Source: Eucommia ulmoides
Lineage: Eukaryota > Streptophyta > Magnoliopsida > Garryales > Eucommiaceae
Direction: 5' to 3'
Length of the DNA stretch: 64,000 bases
Assembly (NCBI GenBank): GCA_016647705.1
Contig: CM028338.1
Location: 24,501,077 to 24,565,076 of the forward strand
Shown here: positions 12,564-23,238 of the stretch, one piece after another
How the letters are laid out: each line of letters begins with the position of its first letter
How positions within the stretch are numbered: the first letter of the stretch is position 1
The notes under the pieces: generated by a model
Seen by the model: the letters and a program-made list of their open reading frames with translations, nothing else
Told to the model about the DNA's origin: nothing
Database searches by the model: none
Position numbers and translations under genes: made by a program

Positions 12564-13570
12564 GGTTTGTTTGGGTAACTGATTTCTAGGGGAGATTTCA
12601 TTTGGTTAGAGGATTTTAAAATCCTTTTTTGTCAAATCCCTTGTTTAGATTTTAGGAGGGAGGGATTTGTCAAATCCTTCAAACTTAAAAAAATGAGTAG
12701 AAAAGGGATTTTGAAATCTGTTTGAAACAGATTGAATTTGTGAAATCTATTCTTCGATCTTTGCACTTGAAGCACCCTTCGTTCATCGCCCTTCGATTTG
12801 GTCATCGTCGTTTCTTATTCTTCTTCGTTCTTCGTCGTCGAATTGGTCATCGTCAACGGTTCTTCGTCGTTAATCGTCATTTTGCCCTTCACTCTTTGCA
12901 CCTGAAGCTCATCTGTTCGTCTTCTTCTTCGTCTTTCGTCGTCGTCATCTGTCGGATTTAGTCGTCATCGAGGGTTCTTTAAGTCGGCATTTTGGAAGCT
13001 TGCAAATCGCAGCATCCTAAAACCCTAATTTAACTCGCAAGTTGCAATCGCAATTTGTAAATCGCAACACCTCATCTCGTAATCGAAAGTAGCAAGTCTT
13101 CCTAATTCAATACCCTAATTCAACATCTTCCAGTTGCAAGTATTCCTAATTCAACACCTCAGCTTGCAATCGTTTTGGAAGCTCGTGATTCGCAACACAA
13201 TACATCTTCCAGTTCTAGTTTTCTAATTTGGTATGTGCATGCCCAAAGTGTAATTTGTTAATGTGGTTCCATCATGTTTGTTATTTTGTTAATGTGGTTC
13301 TATCTGGTTTGTTCCAATTTTTCCATGTTCGTCATCTTCAAATCCTTCCCTCTGTTGTGCATCGCTGGTCTTTGTTCTCAATTTTGCTAGTCTTTGTTCT
13401 CGATTTTGCTATGGTTTTTGTTCTTGGATGGGTATGATTTTTGTTTTCAGTGTTATCTATTTTACCCAAACAAGGAGATTTTTAAATGACGGGATTTGGA
13501 AATCCTAGATTTCGAAATTCCATCATTTTACAAATCCCTTGGATTTTCCAAATCCCTTACTTACGCAACC
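12564..13570. mobile_element. Non-autonomous PIF/Harbinger (Tourist-like) element inside integrase
   Basis: It is flanked by TAA at 12561-12563 and 13571-13573, the 3-bp target typical of this superfamily. Excising it with one TAA restores the integrase reading frame. The ends read GGTTTGTTTGGGTAAC and, inverted, GGTTGCGTAAGTAAGG. A better inverted match to the left end (CCTTGTTTGGGTAA) lies at about 13463-13478, so the right end may be extended. The middle is CTTCGTCGTC-rich like a plant 5' leader. No transposase domain is visible. Confidence 0.75.
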
Positions 13571-13573
13571 TAA

Positions 13574-14184
13574 GTTTTGTAAACGTGTTCAAAATAAGAA
13601 GCAATGTTGCATTATTAACATCCGTAGTAATAGAGGTAGGGTGGTTAAGAATGATAAGATAATAAGCTATTGTGATGAGTACGGATATGCTCATAATTTT
13701 TCTGCATCGAGAACGCCACAATAAAATGGTGTTATTGAGAGGAAAACCAGAACGTTTCAGGAAATGGACAAAACGATGCTAAATGAGAATCGTCTTCCTA
13801 AATACTTCTGGGCTGAAACTGTAAGTAGTGCATTGGATGTTGTAAACAAGGTTTCTATTCGAAGAGGTTTTAACAAAACCCCTTATGAAATTTAGAATGG
13901 TAAGACTTCAAATATATCATACTTTAAAGTTTTTGGTTGCAAATGTTTTATCTTAAACTATAAGGATAATTTGATTAAATTTGATGCTGAATCTGATTAT
14001 GGTATTTTTCTCGGGTACGCTTCTAATAGTAAAGCTTATAGAATATATAATAAACATACCTTAGTAGTGGAAGAATCTATGCATGTCGTATTTGAGGAAT
14101 CTGATCCACTTGTGTCGAGAAAGGTTTTGGATGATGATGATGCAGGTACACAAAATAGTCAAAACCAAGGAGTTGATACGATAA
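13574..14184 (+). pseudogene. Element A integrase, second part
   Basis: The frame continues with FCKRVQNKKQCCIINIRSNR and YAHNFSASRTPQ, then after a stop NGVIERKTRTFQEM, which supplies the third catalytic residue (E in GVIERK). YFWAETVSSALDVVNKV and FKVFGCKCFILNYKDNLIKF follow, then IFLGYASNSKAYRIYN, the conserved C-terminal integrase region. The frame is cut by the S repeat at 14190 and resumes at 15866. Confidence 0.85.
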
Positions 14185-14509
14185 ATGAATAGTAGCGCGT
14201 AAATACGCCGCTACTTTTACTCGCACGTATACGAGTTCAAGTTTTAGTATAGATCGGGAGAGTTAGGGTTATCGCGTCCACAGGGATTGGTTTTGACTAT
14301 AATTGAATACCGCGTTTATCATGACCTAATTTTATCTAGGCGAAGATAAATTGAATAAAATTAATTATACTAATACTAAGTTAATTAATCTAATTAAATT
14401 AACTATACTAATATTACTATGAGATGTTTAGGGAAAGTATTGCCTAGGGATTAACTTTTGTTTACAAAAATGTGTTCGGTCTTGTTTTAGTTTACATTAA
14501 CGGCGTTCG

Positions 14510-14895
14510 ACTTATCCGATAATCTCAGTTTGTAAACTCTCTCGCCACCTTTCCCGAGTGTAAGACGAGGGATATAATGCGACTTCGTGTCAACGAAGAA
14601 GTCCCCATCAATGTCTTAACGATCTTAGGTCACGTGAGTCTCGCTCCAACGTCATTGATTGCACACAATCCAACTCCCTCTTGGGTTATTGGATCGTCGC
14701 GTTGTATTTACCCTATCGACAATCTCCGTTCTAAAACTCCCTTGCCATCTTTTCCGAGTGTAAGACGAGGGAATACGCGACTTTGAGTCAACGAAGAAGT
14801 CCCCCTAACGTCTTAACGACCCTAGGTCACGCGAGTCTTGCCCCAACGTCATTGATTGTCCACAATCCAAACCCCGACCGGGTTATAGAATCGTG
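14510..14895. repeat. 200-bp tandem duplication inside S repeat
   Basis: Two adjacent copies, 14510-14709 and 14710-14895, are exactly 200 bp apart at the landmark CCGAGTGTAAGACGAGGG. The S copy at 20231 has the corresponding segment once, so the duplication is private to this copy. Confidence 0.8.
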
Positions 14896-15404
14896 GCATT
14901 TGTTTATTCTAATCCGAATCCGGAATTTTTCAAACCCCGTATTCTTGATATGTAAAGCTAAGTATAATAAACAAACAATACGGCAAACACAATCAAAATA
15001 ACGAAGAACAACCGCTAACCAAACACAAACTCAACAAAACAACACTTTTATAAATATATTTTAATCCCTAAACAAAAACCCGTTTAGCTCATGGTCATAG
15101 TTGGTTATATAATGAAAACAAATCTAAACATGCTCAACTAACTACCGGAGTTAAGAAATAAAAGAAGAAACGAAAGAAACTTAGCCTAGTCCGCAGATTT
15201 GTCACTAAAAACGCTTCAAGATCGCTTCTGCTTTATCGCAACGTGATCTTCTCCTTCGGAATTGGTTGAGCACTCCCAAAACCTCTCTAAATATCCCTTT
15301 ATATGTTCTAAGGGGTCTCTTAGCCTAATGGAGAGGAGAGGAGAAGAAAATTTGGCTCAAAATATCCTAAAATATCTAAAATAATATCTAAACTAGCGCA
15401 AAGG

Positions 15405-15490
15405 TTTTCGCCTAGGCGAATTTACTGCAGGTAGGTTGGTTAACTTTCTGCTGGATTTTCGCCTAGGCGGTAGAATTTTCCTCCTAGGCC
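15405..15490. repeat. CCTAGG palindrome module of S copy 1
   Basis: Three near-copies of the palindrome CGCCTAGGCG (TTCGCCTAGGCGAA, TTCGCCTAGGCGG, TCCTCCTAGGCC) occur within 85 bp. The aligned position in the other S copies carries different palindromes. Confidence 0.8.
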
Positions 15491-15865
15491 AAAAAACTGC
15501 AGGTTTGTATTTTGTTTTGACTGTAACTTCTTCATCCGAACTCCGATTGAGATGATTCAAAAACCTTTGGAATGCTAAGAAACATATATACAACTTTTAT
15601 GTTTTGAGTGTTTCCAAAATCGGATTAAATTATAGTCCAAAATTTCCTTGAAGTTACAGCACCTATATTGGCTTTGCACATTTTCGCCATTTTTCCACCG
15701 TTCTTGATCTGATTTGATTGTTTTTGATCCGTTTACATATCTTTTCACCTAAAACACCTAATTTAGACAAAAACACTTAAAAACATATTAAAACGTACTG
15801 AACATACTCGAAAACTAACAACGTTCGGATTGGAAATATATAGGTAATTTACACCTATCAATGAA

Positions 15866-17350
15866 CCACAATTTTCCAAGAATGAGGAGTCTAAAGATGA
15901 AGAGACGACTTTACCATGTTCTATAAAAATAATGTTGGGACATTCGGTAAAAGAAATTATTGGTGATTTCGAGAAAAGTATAAGTACAAAATCATCTCTT
16001 ACGGATATAGTTAATCTTGTTTTTTTGTCTCAAATTGAGCCTAAGAATATTAATGTGGCATTAACTGATGAATATTAGATTTTTGTGATGCAAGCAAAGT
16101 TAGTTCAATTTGAACTTAATAAAGTGTGGTCTCTAGTTTCTAGACCAGATTTCCATCCTGTAATTCGTACTAAATAGGTCTATCATAATAAAAAAGATGA
16201 AACGTGTATGGTAATTAGAAATAAAGCAAGTTTGGTAGCACATGGCTATAATCAAGAAGAAGAAATTGATTATGATGAGACGTATGCACCTTTGGCTAGA
16301 TTAGAAGCTATTAAAATGTTACTAACATTTGCTTGTTCACGTAATTTTAAACTATATCAAATGGATGTAAAGAGTGCATTATTGAATGTCTTTCTATTAG
16401 ATGAAGTTTATATCGAACAACCGATTGGATTTGAGAGTGATAAACTTTCCGATCATGTGTTTAAATTTCAGAAGGCTTTGTATAGACTCAAACAAACTCC
16501 GCAAGCTTGGTATGAGAGACTTAACCGATATTTGATCGAAAGTGGTTTTCGACGGGGTCTTAGTGATATTACACTATTTATTAAGCAGAATGAGTCAAAT
16601 ATCCTATTAGTATAGATGTATGTTGATGATATAATATTCGATCTATTAAGGAGGATTTTTGTCAAAAGTTGGCCAAGATTATGCAGGTTGAGTTTGAAAT
16701 AAATATGATGAGAGAGTTAACTTTCTTTCTTGGGTTGCAAATCAAGCAAACCAAAAAGAGAATTTTCATTAATCAAGCCAAGTACACAAAAGAGTTATTA
16801 AAAAAGTATGGCTTGAATGGCGCTAAATAGTACACCTCTATGGTAACAGCTACAAAAATAGAAAAGTATGATACGAGTAAAGACATCAATGAGAAAATGT
16901 ATCGAGATATAATTGGTAACTTGTTGTATCTTACTGCTAGTAGATCTGACATAATATTTAGTGTATGCTTGTGTGATAGATTTTAGTCTTGCCCTAAAGA
17001 ATTGCATCTAACTGTGGTCAAGCGAGTCTTTTGATATTTGAAAGAGACAAGTGATATAGGATTATGGTATCCTAGGGGGAGTGACTTTAAGTTAACTAGT
17101 TACTCCGATGCTGATTTTACTCGATGCAAAGTTGAGCGTAAAACCACAAGCAGGTCATGTCACTTTTTAGGATATGCTTTGGTTTCTTGGTCTAGCAAGA
17201 AACATAACTGAATTGCCTTATCTAAGACTGAGGCAGAGTATATGGTAGATGGTAATTGTTGCGTTTATAGTCTATATATTAAGTAACAATTATATGATTT
17301 TGGAATATGTATGGAGGATATCCCTATTTATTGTGATAATAAAAGTATTA
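15866..17350 (+). pseudogene. Element A reverse transcriptase and RNase H, truncated
   Basis: The RT reads ASLVAHGYNQEEEIDYDETY and APLARLEAIKMLLTFACSRN, then FKLYQMDVKSALLN, with the polymerase motif MYVDDIIF at about 16616 directly after a stop. RELTFFLGLQIKQTKKRIF and SDADFTRCKVERKTTS mark connection and RNase H. The RNase H reading stops at IPIYCDNKSIICL and is joined straight to LTR sequence, so the last part of RNase H and the polypurine tract are missing. Several stops and a frameshift near 16640 make it non-functional. The lineage looks SIRE-like. Confidence 0.88.
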
Positions 17351-17352
17351 TA

Positions 17353-18924
17353 TGCTTAAGAAGAAGATCAGATGAAGAAAACATAAAGGGTTCAAGACGG
17401 ACGCAATGGGGATGTGAGGAGTTTTGAAGACTTTGAAAAAAAAAATGTGAAAACAACTCTTTATTTTTATACTTTTAATTCAACCAGAATTAGGATCACA
17501 CACGACATTTAAAATGAGTTAATTCTATGGGTGTCATAATAAAAAGTGATAATTTTAAGATCCTAAAGTGAGATATTGTATATGCTCCTTATGTGAAATG
17601 ATTTTGATAATTGACCTAATTGAAAAATATGTTTTAAAGTATAACAAGTTAAGTTTTCGGGCCAATTCGGTCAACCGAGAAAAGTAATCGGTCAATTAAA
17701 TCAAACAATGAGTTTTGGAGTTAAAATGAAAGTTAATGATATATAGGGTCTTAAAGTGTCATTTTATGACAGATGTTTGAAAAACTAACCGTTAGAGGCC
17801 TAGTTAATGGTCTATTAATATAGACCTATGAGAATTGAGTTTAGTACATCAAGAATAATTAATTGGAGCTTTTATAAGAGTAAGATTTACACTGAGATTT
17901 TTACGAGAGATTTGCTATAAGTTCTTGATTTAAAGCGCTTGTTGTTTGGCATCACCGATTTGAGTTCTTCTTTATACATTGTCATTGCCTTCGATGTTTT
18001 CCTGGTGAGATCTATACAATCTTTTTAATTCGCTTTTAAGTTTTATTCATATTGATTGCTTGGCATAGGATTGCTAGAAATAAAAATCTTTTTAAGCGAT
18101 TGTTGCCTATTTATTTGATTACGTGCTAAATTTGTGCTACCCACATTTTTATTAATCAGATTTGAATTGCCTCACATTATATCTATCATGTAGTACTTAT
18201 TCGAGACATTAAATGAGTATATTCATATTGAGATAGTAGAATCTCCTTGAGGGAAGAAACTCATAATTTTTTTTTTTTTGTATTTGTGAGTTTAAGTAGA
18301 TTAGACACGTTTGGGATGATGTCTAGTCAGTGTAGTTGGGTTTCAATATTTTTTCTGTGAAAACGATTAAGGTTTGATCTTTTCCCTGGTAAAAATGTTA
18401 GGTTATTCGTTTCCCTTGAAAAGAATAAGGTTTTGAATCATCCTGCAATTGAATTATTTTTTGAGTGATTTGTAAAGGTTCATCATTCCATGTAAAAAGG
18501 ATAAGTGAGAGAGTGTTAGGTTTATCTTTAGGCTGGTAAAAAGATAGGGTTCATCCTTAGCCTGTGAAAAGGGTAAATTATAAAGGTTGATTCTGTGTCT
18601 GTAAAAGAATCGTGTGTTGTAAGGGTTTGGTTCCTACCTAATAAAGGAATCAAGGGGTTTAGTGGATTGCGAATCTCTATGGAACTCGGGGGACTAGACG
18701 TAGGCAAGATTAGCTTGATCGATCCAAGATAAATTCTTGTATGCTGCATTGATTTATTTTCTATCTTGTGTTTGGGTGTGCGCTTAGTATTAAACACATA
18801 TCCGCTGCGTATAAAGATAATAATTGATTTAGAAAAATTAATTATTTGTGTTTAAGTTTTTGCTTGTTAAATTTTTGTAACTACCCAATTCAGTCCCCCT
18901 CTTGAGTAACTCTTTGGGCCAACA
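17353..18924 (+). repeat. 3' LTR of element A, lacking its 5' end
   Basis: It starts at a TTAAGAAGAAGAT junction with RNase H and matches the 5' LTR from 6694 onward without the nested insertion, ending GGGCCAACA at 18924. The first part of the LTR and the polypurine tract are deleted, with TTAAG shared by both sides of the joint. A short region with CCGAG/GGTCAATT words lies near 17660-17700; the long palindrome block of the 5' copy is largely deleted here. Confidence 0.82.
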
Positions 18925-18946
18925 ACAAGTAATATGAAAACTCTTT

Positions 18947-18949
<3 letters not shown>

Positions 18950-18989
<40 letters not shown>
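18950..18989. repeat. (TA)n microsatellite
   Basis: About 40 bp of perfect TA lie close to the junction of elements A and B. The other LTR of B has only ATATATAT here, so the run expanded in this copy. Confidence 0.95.
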
Positions 18990-18991
<2 letters not shown>

Positions 18992-20230
18992 TTTGTGCTT
19001 CATCTTCAAACCCTTTATTTCCCAAGGCATGATCCAAGTAGGATCCTTTAAGGATGTTGGAACATGAACAATCATGTACCAACAGCTACAAGAGGTTGAT
19101 TATCTTAGAAGTGACATACATGTCTCACCTCTAACAATATTTATATAGAGAATCTCCATAAAGAAGAGTGTTCTTGGGATATATAAGATCAGATATAATC
19201 CTAAGAATCTAAAACAACACTAATTTTGAATCTAAGAGATAGTTGGATTCAAAAAAATAGTGCAGATTTGGAAACTTATCTCACAAACAAAGAAAGATGA
19301 AAGAATTAAGCGAGGATGGGTGACCAAAGTGAACTGGTTGATTCTGAGCTTAAGGGTCGACCACTTTGGTCTTCTTTCCTTATAAATACAGTCTAGGGTT
19401 CAAAACTCTGAACTCTTTCTTTCCCTAATTGAACATGACTCTTGAACTTCTCAAGCTCAACATTACTACTTATTCCTCTTTCAAGGACTCTTCTAACCTC
19501 AATTCCCAGTTTTTGTGTGGCCCATTAGGTTCATACCAAAGTCTGGATAGTAAACATAATTAATTAATTTACTAATATATAAATAAAAATTGGAATAATT
19601 CTAATTTTTCCCTACTAGAAAAAAATGATTTTCTCCTTAAGGCTTTTCTCCGATTATGATTGATGTAATTTCCCGTATAGTTGTGTATTCCACGATTTCT
19701 CTGTGTATCCGAAAAGACCAACATTTTATGGTTAAGTAAAAAACCCTAGTCAAATAATATGTATTTGATCAATAATATAATTCCTTGTGATACTAGATAG
19801 CAATCTTATTCCAATCATCACACTGCTCTAGCCAGATGTTTGGGTGATTTCTATTAAATCGAATCACATGGGTCATGCTTCTTTTTGCTAAAAGTGATAG
19901 ATCCATTTCTTTCATATTCATATATATCATACATATCCCACTATACCCAATGGATACCTTTTAAGTCCCATAGTTAGAGAACAACACTAAGTATTATCAA
20001 AGCATGTCTACCCATACATGTAATATATCGTACATCAAGTACAAAAGTCCACAAAATACTTTTTTTCCTCACATATCTTATTTTGTCTTGAGAAAAACTA
20101 CTATATAGAATATCAAAGATGATCAAGTTCGGTCTCTTACTACCACTTACTAAGACCCCTTGTAGATGTTCTAATATCTTATACTGGTGGATTCAGGCTC
20201 ACCATTCTCAAAGATATAACTTTGGATCAT

Positions 20231-21621
20231 TGGTGGCGGAATTTTACGTAGTCACTTTCACCGCAAGTGTACGGGTCAAGTTTTAGTAGAGTGGAAAGAG
20301 TAAGGATTATCGTTTCCACAGGGATTGGTTGAGAATATTGTCGAGTACCATAATTATCATAACCTAATTTTATCTAGGTAATAGAAAATGAAGTTTATAA
20401 TTAATAATATATTAATATTAAATACTAATTTATCTAATTATACTATATTACTAATATGAGATGTTTAAGGGAATAGATTATCTGGGGATTAACTTTGTGT
20501 ACAAATACGCATTTGATCTCGTTTGAATTATGCTAACAGTGTTTGACTTATTTAACAATCTTTGTATCGTAAATTCGCTCACTCCTTCTCCCGAGTGTAA
20601 AGCGAGCGAATATGTGACTTCGCGTTAACACCAAAGTCCCCCTTTAGCATTTTTTAGAACACATAGTCACATGAGTCTTGCCCCAACGTCATTGATTGCA
20701 CACTCTCTAACTCCCTGCTGGGTTATTAGATCGTCGCGTTGTGTTTAAACCCTAGTTTGAATCCAGGATTACCTCTCCTGAGTGTAAAACCCCGTATTCT
20801 CAGTATATTATAACAATCATAATAAACAAGGAGAAACGACAAACATAATCAAATAAAGAAGAACAACTATTAACGAAACACCGATTTCAAAATCACATAT
20901 TCATAAATTATAGTAATCTCTAGACAATATCCGTTTAGCTAACGGCCATAACCGTTTATACAATGACAAACGAGCTAAACATACTCAAACCATAATCCGA
21001 AGTTAAGAAATAAAGAAAGAAACAAGAGAAACTAGCCGTAGTCCGAAGATTTGGCATGAAAATCATTCCAAGATCACTTCTCCTTCTTCGCCTTGTAATC
21101 TTCTCATTTGGATTTGGTGGAGCATTCCCCAAAAACCTCTCAACCCTATTCTAACCCTAGGAGCTCTCTAATGGCCAAAATAAAGAAGATGTGGAAGATA
21201 TAGGGCTAAAAAATATCTAAATAAATATCTAGATTGTGTGCAGAGTCACCGCCGCGGTGGTGGGTATGTCAGTTAAGGTCACGGCCTAGGGGGTGGACTC
21301 AGCGGTGGAAGCAGAGACCTCTTTGCAGTTTCACTGCCTCGACGATGGGCTTTTAGCAATTTTAGGCCCTTCTCTGCATATTGACCGCCGCGGCAGTGGG
21401 CTGCTTTTCATAATTTTTTCCTCTATGCTTGTTTTTCTGCCGTTTTCCATCGTTCTTAAACCGATTTGATCGTTTATGATCTGTATTCATCCTTTTTCAC
21501 CCCACACACCTGTTTTAATACAAAAAGAATAAAAATATATTAAAACATATTAAAATACTATTATAACACTCGAAAACTAACAAGTTCGGTTTGGAAATAG
21601 ATAGGTAAATTACACCTATCA
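20231..21621 (-). mobile_element. Family S repeat copy 2, probable solo LTR, in element B LTR
   Basis: Perfect flanking duplications ATCAT (20226-20230 and 21622-21626) define its ends. On the plus strand it runs from TGGTGGCGGAATTT to ACACCTATCA. It shares the CAAGTTTTAGTA and CACAGGGATTGG block and the Pro/Leu-type CCCCAACGTCATTGATTGCAC stretch with the first S copy. Confidence 0.82.
21240..21400. repeat. CCGCGG palindrome module of S copy 2
   Basis: Several related words of the type CACCGCCGCGGTGG, GACCGCCGCGGCAGTGG, CACGGCCTAGGGGGTGG and CACTGCCTCGACGATGG occur in 160 bp of otherwise AT-rich DNA, at the position where S copy 1 carries CGCCTAGGCG words. Confidence 0.8.
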
Positions 21622-21901
21622 ATCATGCTAGCCTAGATTGTTGAAGTACCTTTTCAACAATCAAATATCGACTGGGAACAATTTATATTATCGAGATACC
21701 AAATATTTTTGGTCTCCTCCTATTTAATCACATTAAGTAGTCATACATTCTACTCAACATTGAAGGTCTATAGCGATAAAGATATAATTACAAGAATAAT
21801 ATCAATAAATATCGTTTATTAATACTAGATATTGAAATGTTTTATAGACATAACTCTTAAATATAAGATTATAAGATTGACTATAGAGATTACATATAAT
21901 A

Positions 21902-22840
21902 ATCTTCCACTAGCACTACATCCAATTAGGACAATATATAATACCCATCTTTAGAATATGCCTATTTAAGTGCTACAAAGTTCAAGCCTTAGTGAGTGGA
22001 TCTACTATGTCTACTTTCCTAGTGTCAACATCATTCCTCCCGATTATTTCACGAATCAAATAGAAGTGCTACTCTTTGTGTTTAGATTTATTATGAGATG
22101 TTTGTTCCTTTCCTTGAGCTATAGCATTATTATTGTCACAATACAAATGTATCGGCGACTCAATGGTTGGAACCACCTAAAGTCTATAAATAAACTTCTT
22201 AATCTATACACCTTCCTTAACTGCATTGGTAGTGGCAAAATACTAGGCCTTAGTAATGGAATCTACAGTTGTAGATTGCTTACAACTCCTATAGTTAACT
22301 ATCCCTCTACTTAAGATAAATACATATCCTAAAGTTGATATATGGTAATTTACATCAGTTTGAAAATTCGAATCAATATAACCTTCAAGTACCAATTTCC
22401 TTCCTCCATAGATTATATATTTATCCTTATTATTTCTCAAATACTTGAGGATACATTTCACAACCTTCCAGTGTTTGAAAGTTGGTTCCTCTTGATATCT
22501 GTTGGTCAATCCAACAACGTGATTGATATAAGTTCTAGTATATAGCATACATACATGAGCCTTCGAACTGCAAACGTATATGGAACTTCACTCATCACAA
22601 TCTTATCTTCAGAAGATTGAGGACTCATCTTCTTAGGGAGACGAATTCCAAGTCAGACTCTTAGGAAGCTTCTTTTGGAATTTTTCATGTTGAATTGCTC
22701 CAACACTTTTTTATGTACTCATATTGGGATAAACCAAACATCCTTTTATATCTATCTCTATAGACCTTCATATCTAATATATAGGATGCTTTTCCTAAAT
22801 CCTTAAAGGAGAAAGTTTGAGAAAACCATACTTTTACAAT
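21902..22840 (-). pseudogene. Element B: RNase H and distal RT, left of the Pack-MULE
   Basis: On the minus strand VWFSQTFSFKDLGKASYILD and MKVYRDRYKRMFGLSQYEYI are the copia RT connection region. It continues into MSPQSSEDKIVMSEVPY, MLYTRTYINHVVGLTNRYQE and HWKVVKCILKYLRNNKDKYI. RNase H ends with YCDNNNAIAQGKEQTSHNKS and VDIVDPLTKA. Frameshifts and stops are frequent. A purine tract GTGGAAGATT follows at about 21902, just before the LTR. The first 171 bp of this stretch (22670-22840) are repeated at 24516-24687. Confidence 0.82.
22670..22840. repeat. Left copy of 171-bp flanking duplication
   Basis: It starts TTCTTTTGGAATTTTT and ends at ACTTTTACAAT where the Pack-MULE begins (GGGTAAAATAG). 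It is RT-coding sequence of element B (minus strand) and is matched by 24516-24687. Confidence 0.88.
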
Positions 22841-23166
22841 GGGTAAAATAGATTTTTCAACCCTCTAACTATTGACACATTTCTATATAGTCCAATAAGT
22901 TTTTTTGTTTTAGTTTAAACCCTCTAAGTATGAAGGTGGTTTTAAAAGGTCATTCCGTTAGATTTTTCATCCAAACTAATAGAATTAAAAGACCAAATCA
23001 TAATCTTCTATTTTTTTTTTCTGTTTTTCTCTTCTCTTCACTAGTGAAGCTCTCTCTATCTCTCTCCCCCCTCTTCACTGAACCATTCCCTCTTTCTCCA
23101 CCACTTTTTCCACTGCCACCACAGACGTCATTGCCGCCACCTCCGTAATAGAGGGTGAATCATCCA

Positions 23167-23226
23167 CTGTTACAGGGAATCACCCCTGTAACAGGTCGTA
23201 ACAAGGGGTGGTTCACCCCATGTTAC
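23167..23226. repeat. Two adjacent hairpins inside the Pack-MULE
   Basis: At 23167-23194 CTGTTACAGGG pairs with CCCTGTAACAG across a 6-base loop (11 of 11 pairs). At 23198-23226 GTAACAAGGGGTG pairs with CACCCCATGTTAC across GTT (12 of 13 pairs). The two hairpins are built of the same words (TGTTAC, GGGGTG, TTCACCCC), and GGTGAATCAT just upstream (23154) is a further related half. Confidence 0.85.
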
Positions 23227-23238
23227 CGTTGTTTTAGT

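Larger units (their letters stand above)
14190..15860 (-). mobile_element. Family S repeat, probable solo LTR, in element A
   Basis: It is flanked by perfect 5-bp duplications ATGAA (14185-14189 and 15861-15865). On the minus strand it begins TGATAGGTGTAAATTACC and ends CGCGCTACTA. It shares an extended conserved block with the copies at 20231-21621 and 57624-59039. TG..CA-like ends and a 5-bp duplication indicate an LTR, but no internal domain is linked to this family in the window, so superfamily is unknown. Confidence 0.8.
6610..18924 (+). mobile_element. Element A: degenerate Ty1/copia element, SIRE/Maximus-like, with three nested insertions
   Basis: The two LTRs are in direct orientation (about 6610-11063 and 17353-18924), both ending GGGCCAACA. 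Between them lie a primer-binding site, gag, integrase, reverse transcriptase and RNase H in Ty1/copia order, all on the plus strand and broken by stops. The gag and integrase wording (for example SEVASIFSK, ALDVVNKVSI) fits the SIRE/Maximus lineage, an inference from recalled family patterns. Insertions inside it are an L solo LTR, a PIF/Harbinger-type element and an S repeat. The left boundary is estimated by comparison with the solo LTR at 40248 and may be off by about 80 bp. Confidence 0.85.
18925..21901 (-). repeat. 3' LTR of element B, interrupted and truncated
   Basis: It matches the right LTR from about 31355 to 32905, for example GAACATGAACAATCATGTAC near 19064 and 31448. It is interrupted by the S repeat at 20231-21621. 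About 110 bp that begin the right LTR are missing next to element A. Confidence 0.78.

Noticed and set aside
12722..12961. 79-codon frame in the PIF/Harbinger-type element as a possible transposase
   Set aside because: It is CTTCGTCGTC-repeat sequence without DDE or Myb motifs.
21970..22545. Plus-strand frames in element B
   Set aside because: They are antisense to RNase H and RT blocks that match copia on the minus strand.
22930..23148. Frame at the left of the Pack-MULE as part of the captured gene
   Set aside because: It lies in the inverted repeat and CT-rich sequence and ends in two stops before the recognisable protein.
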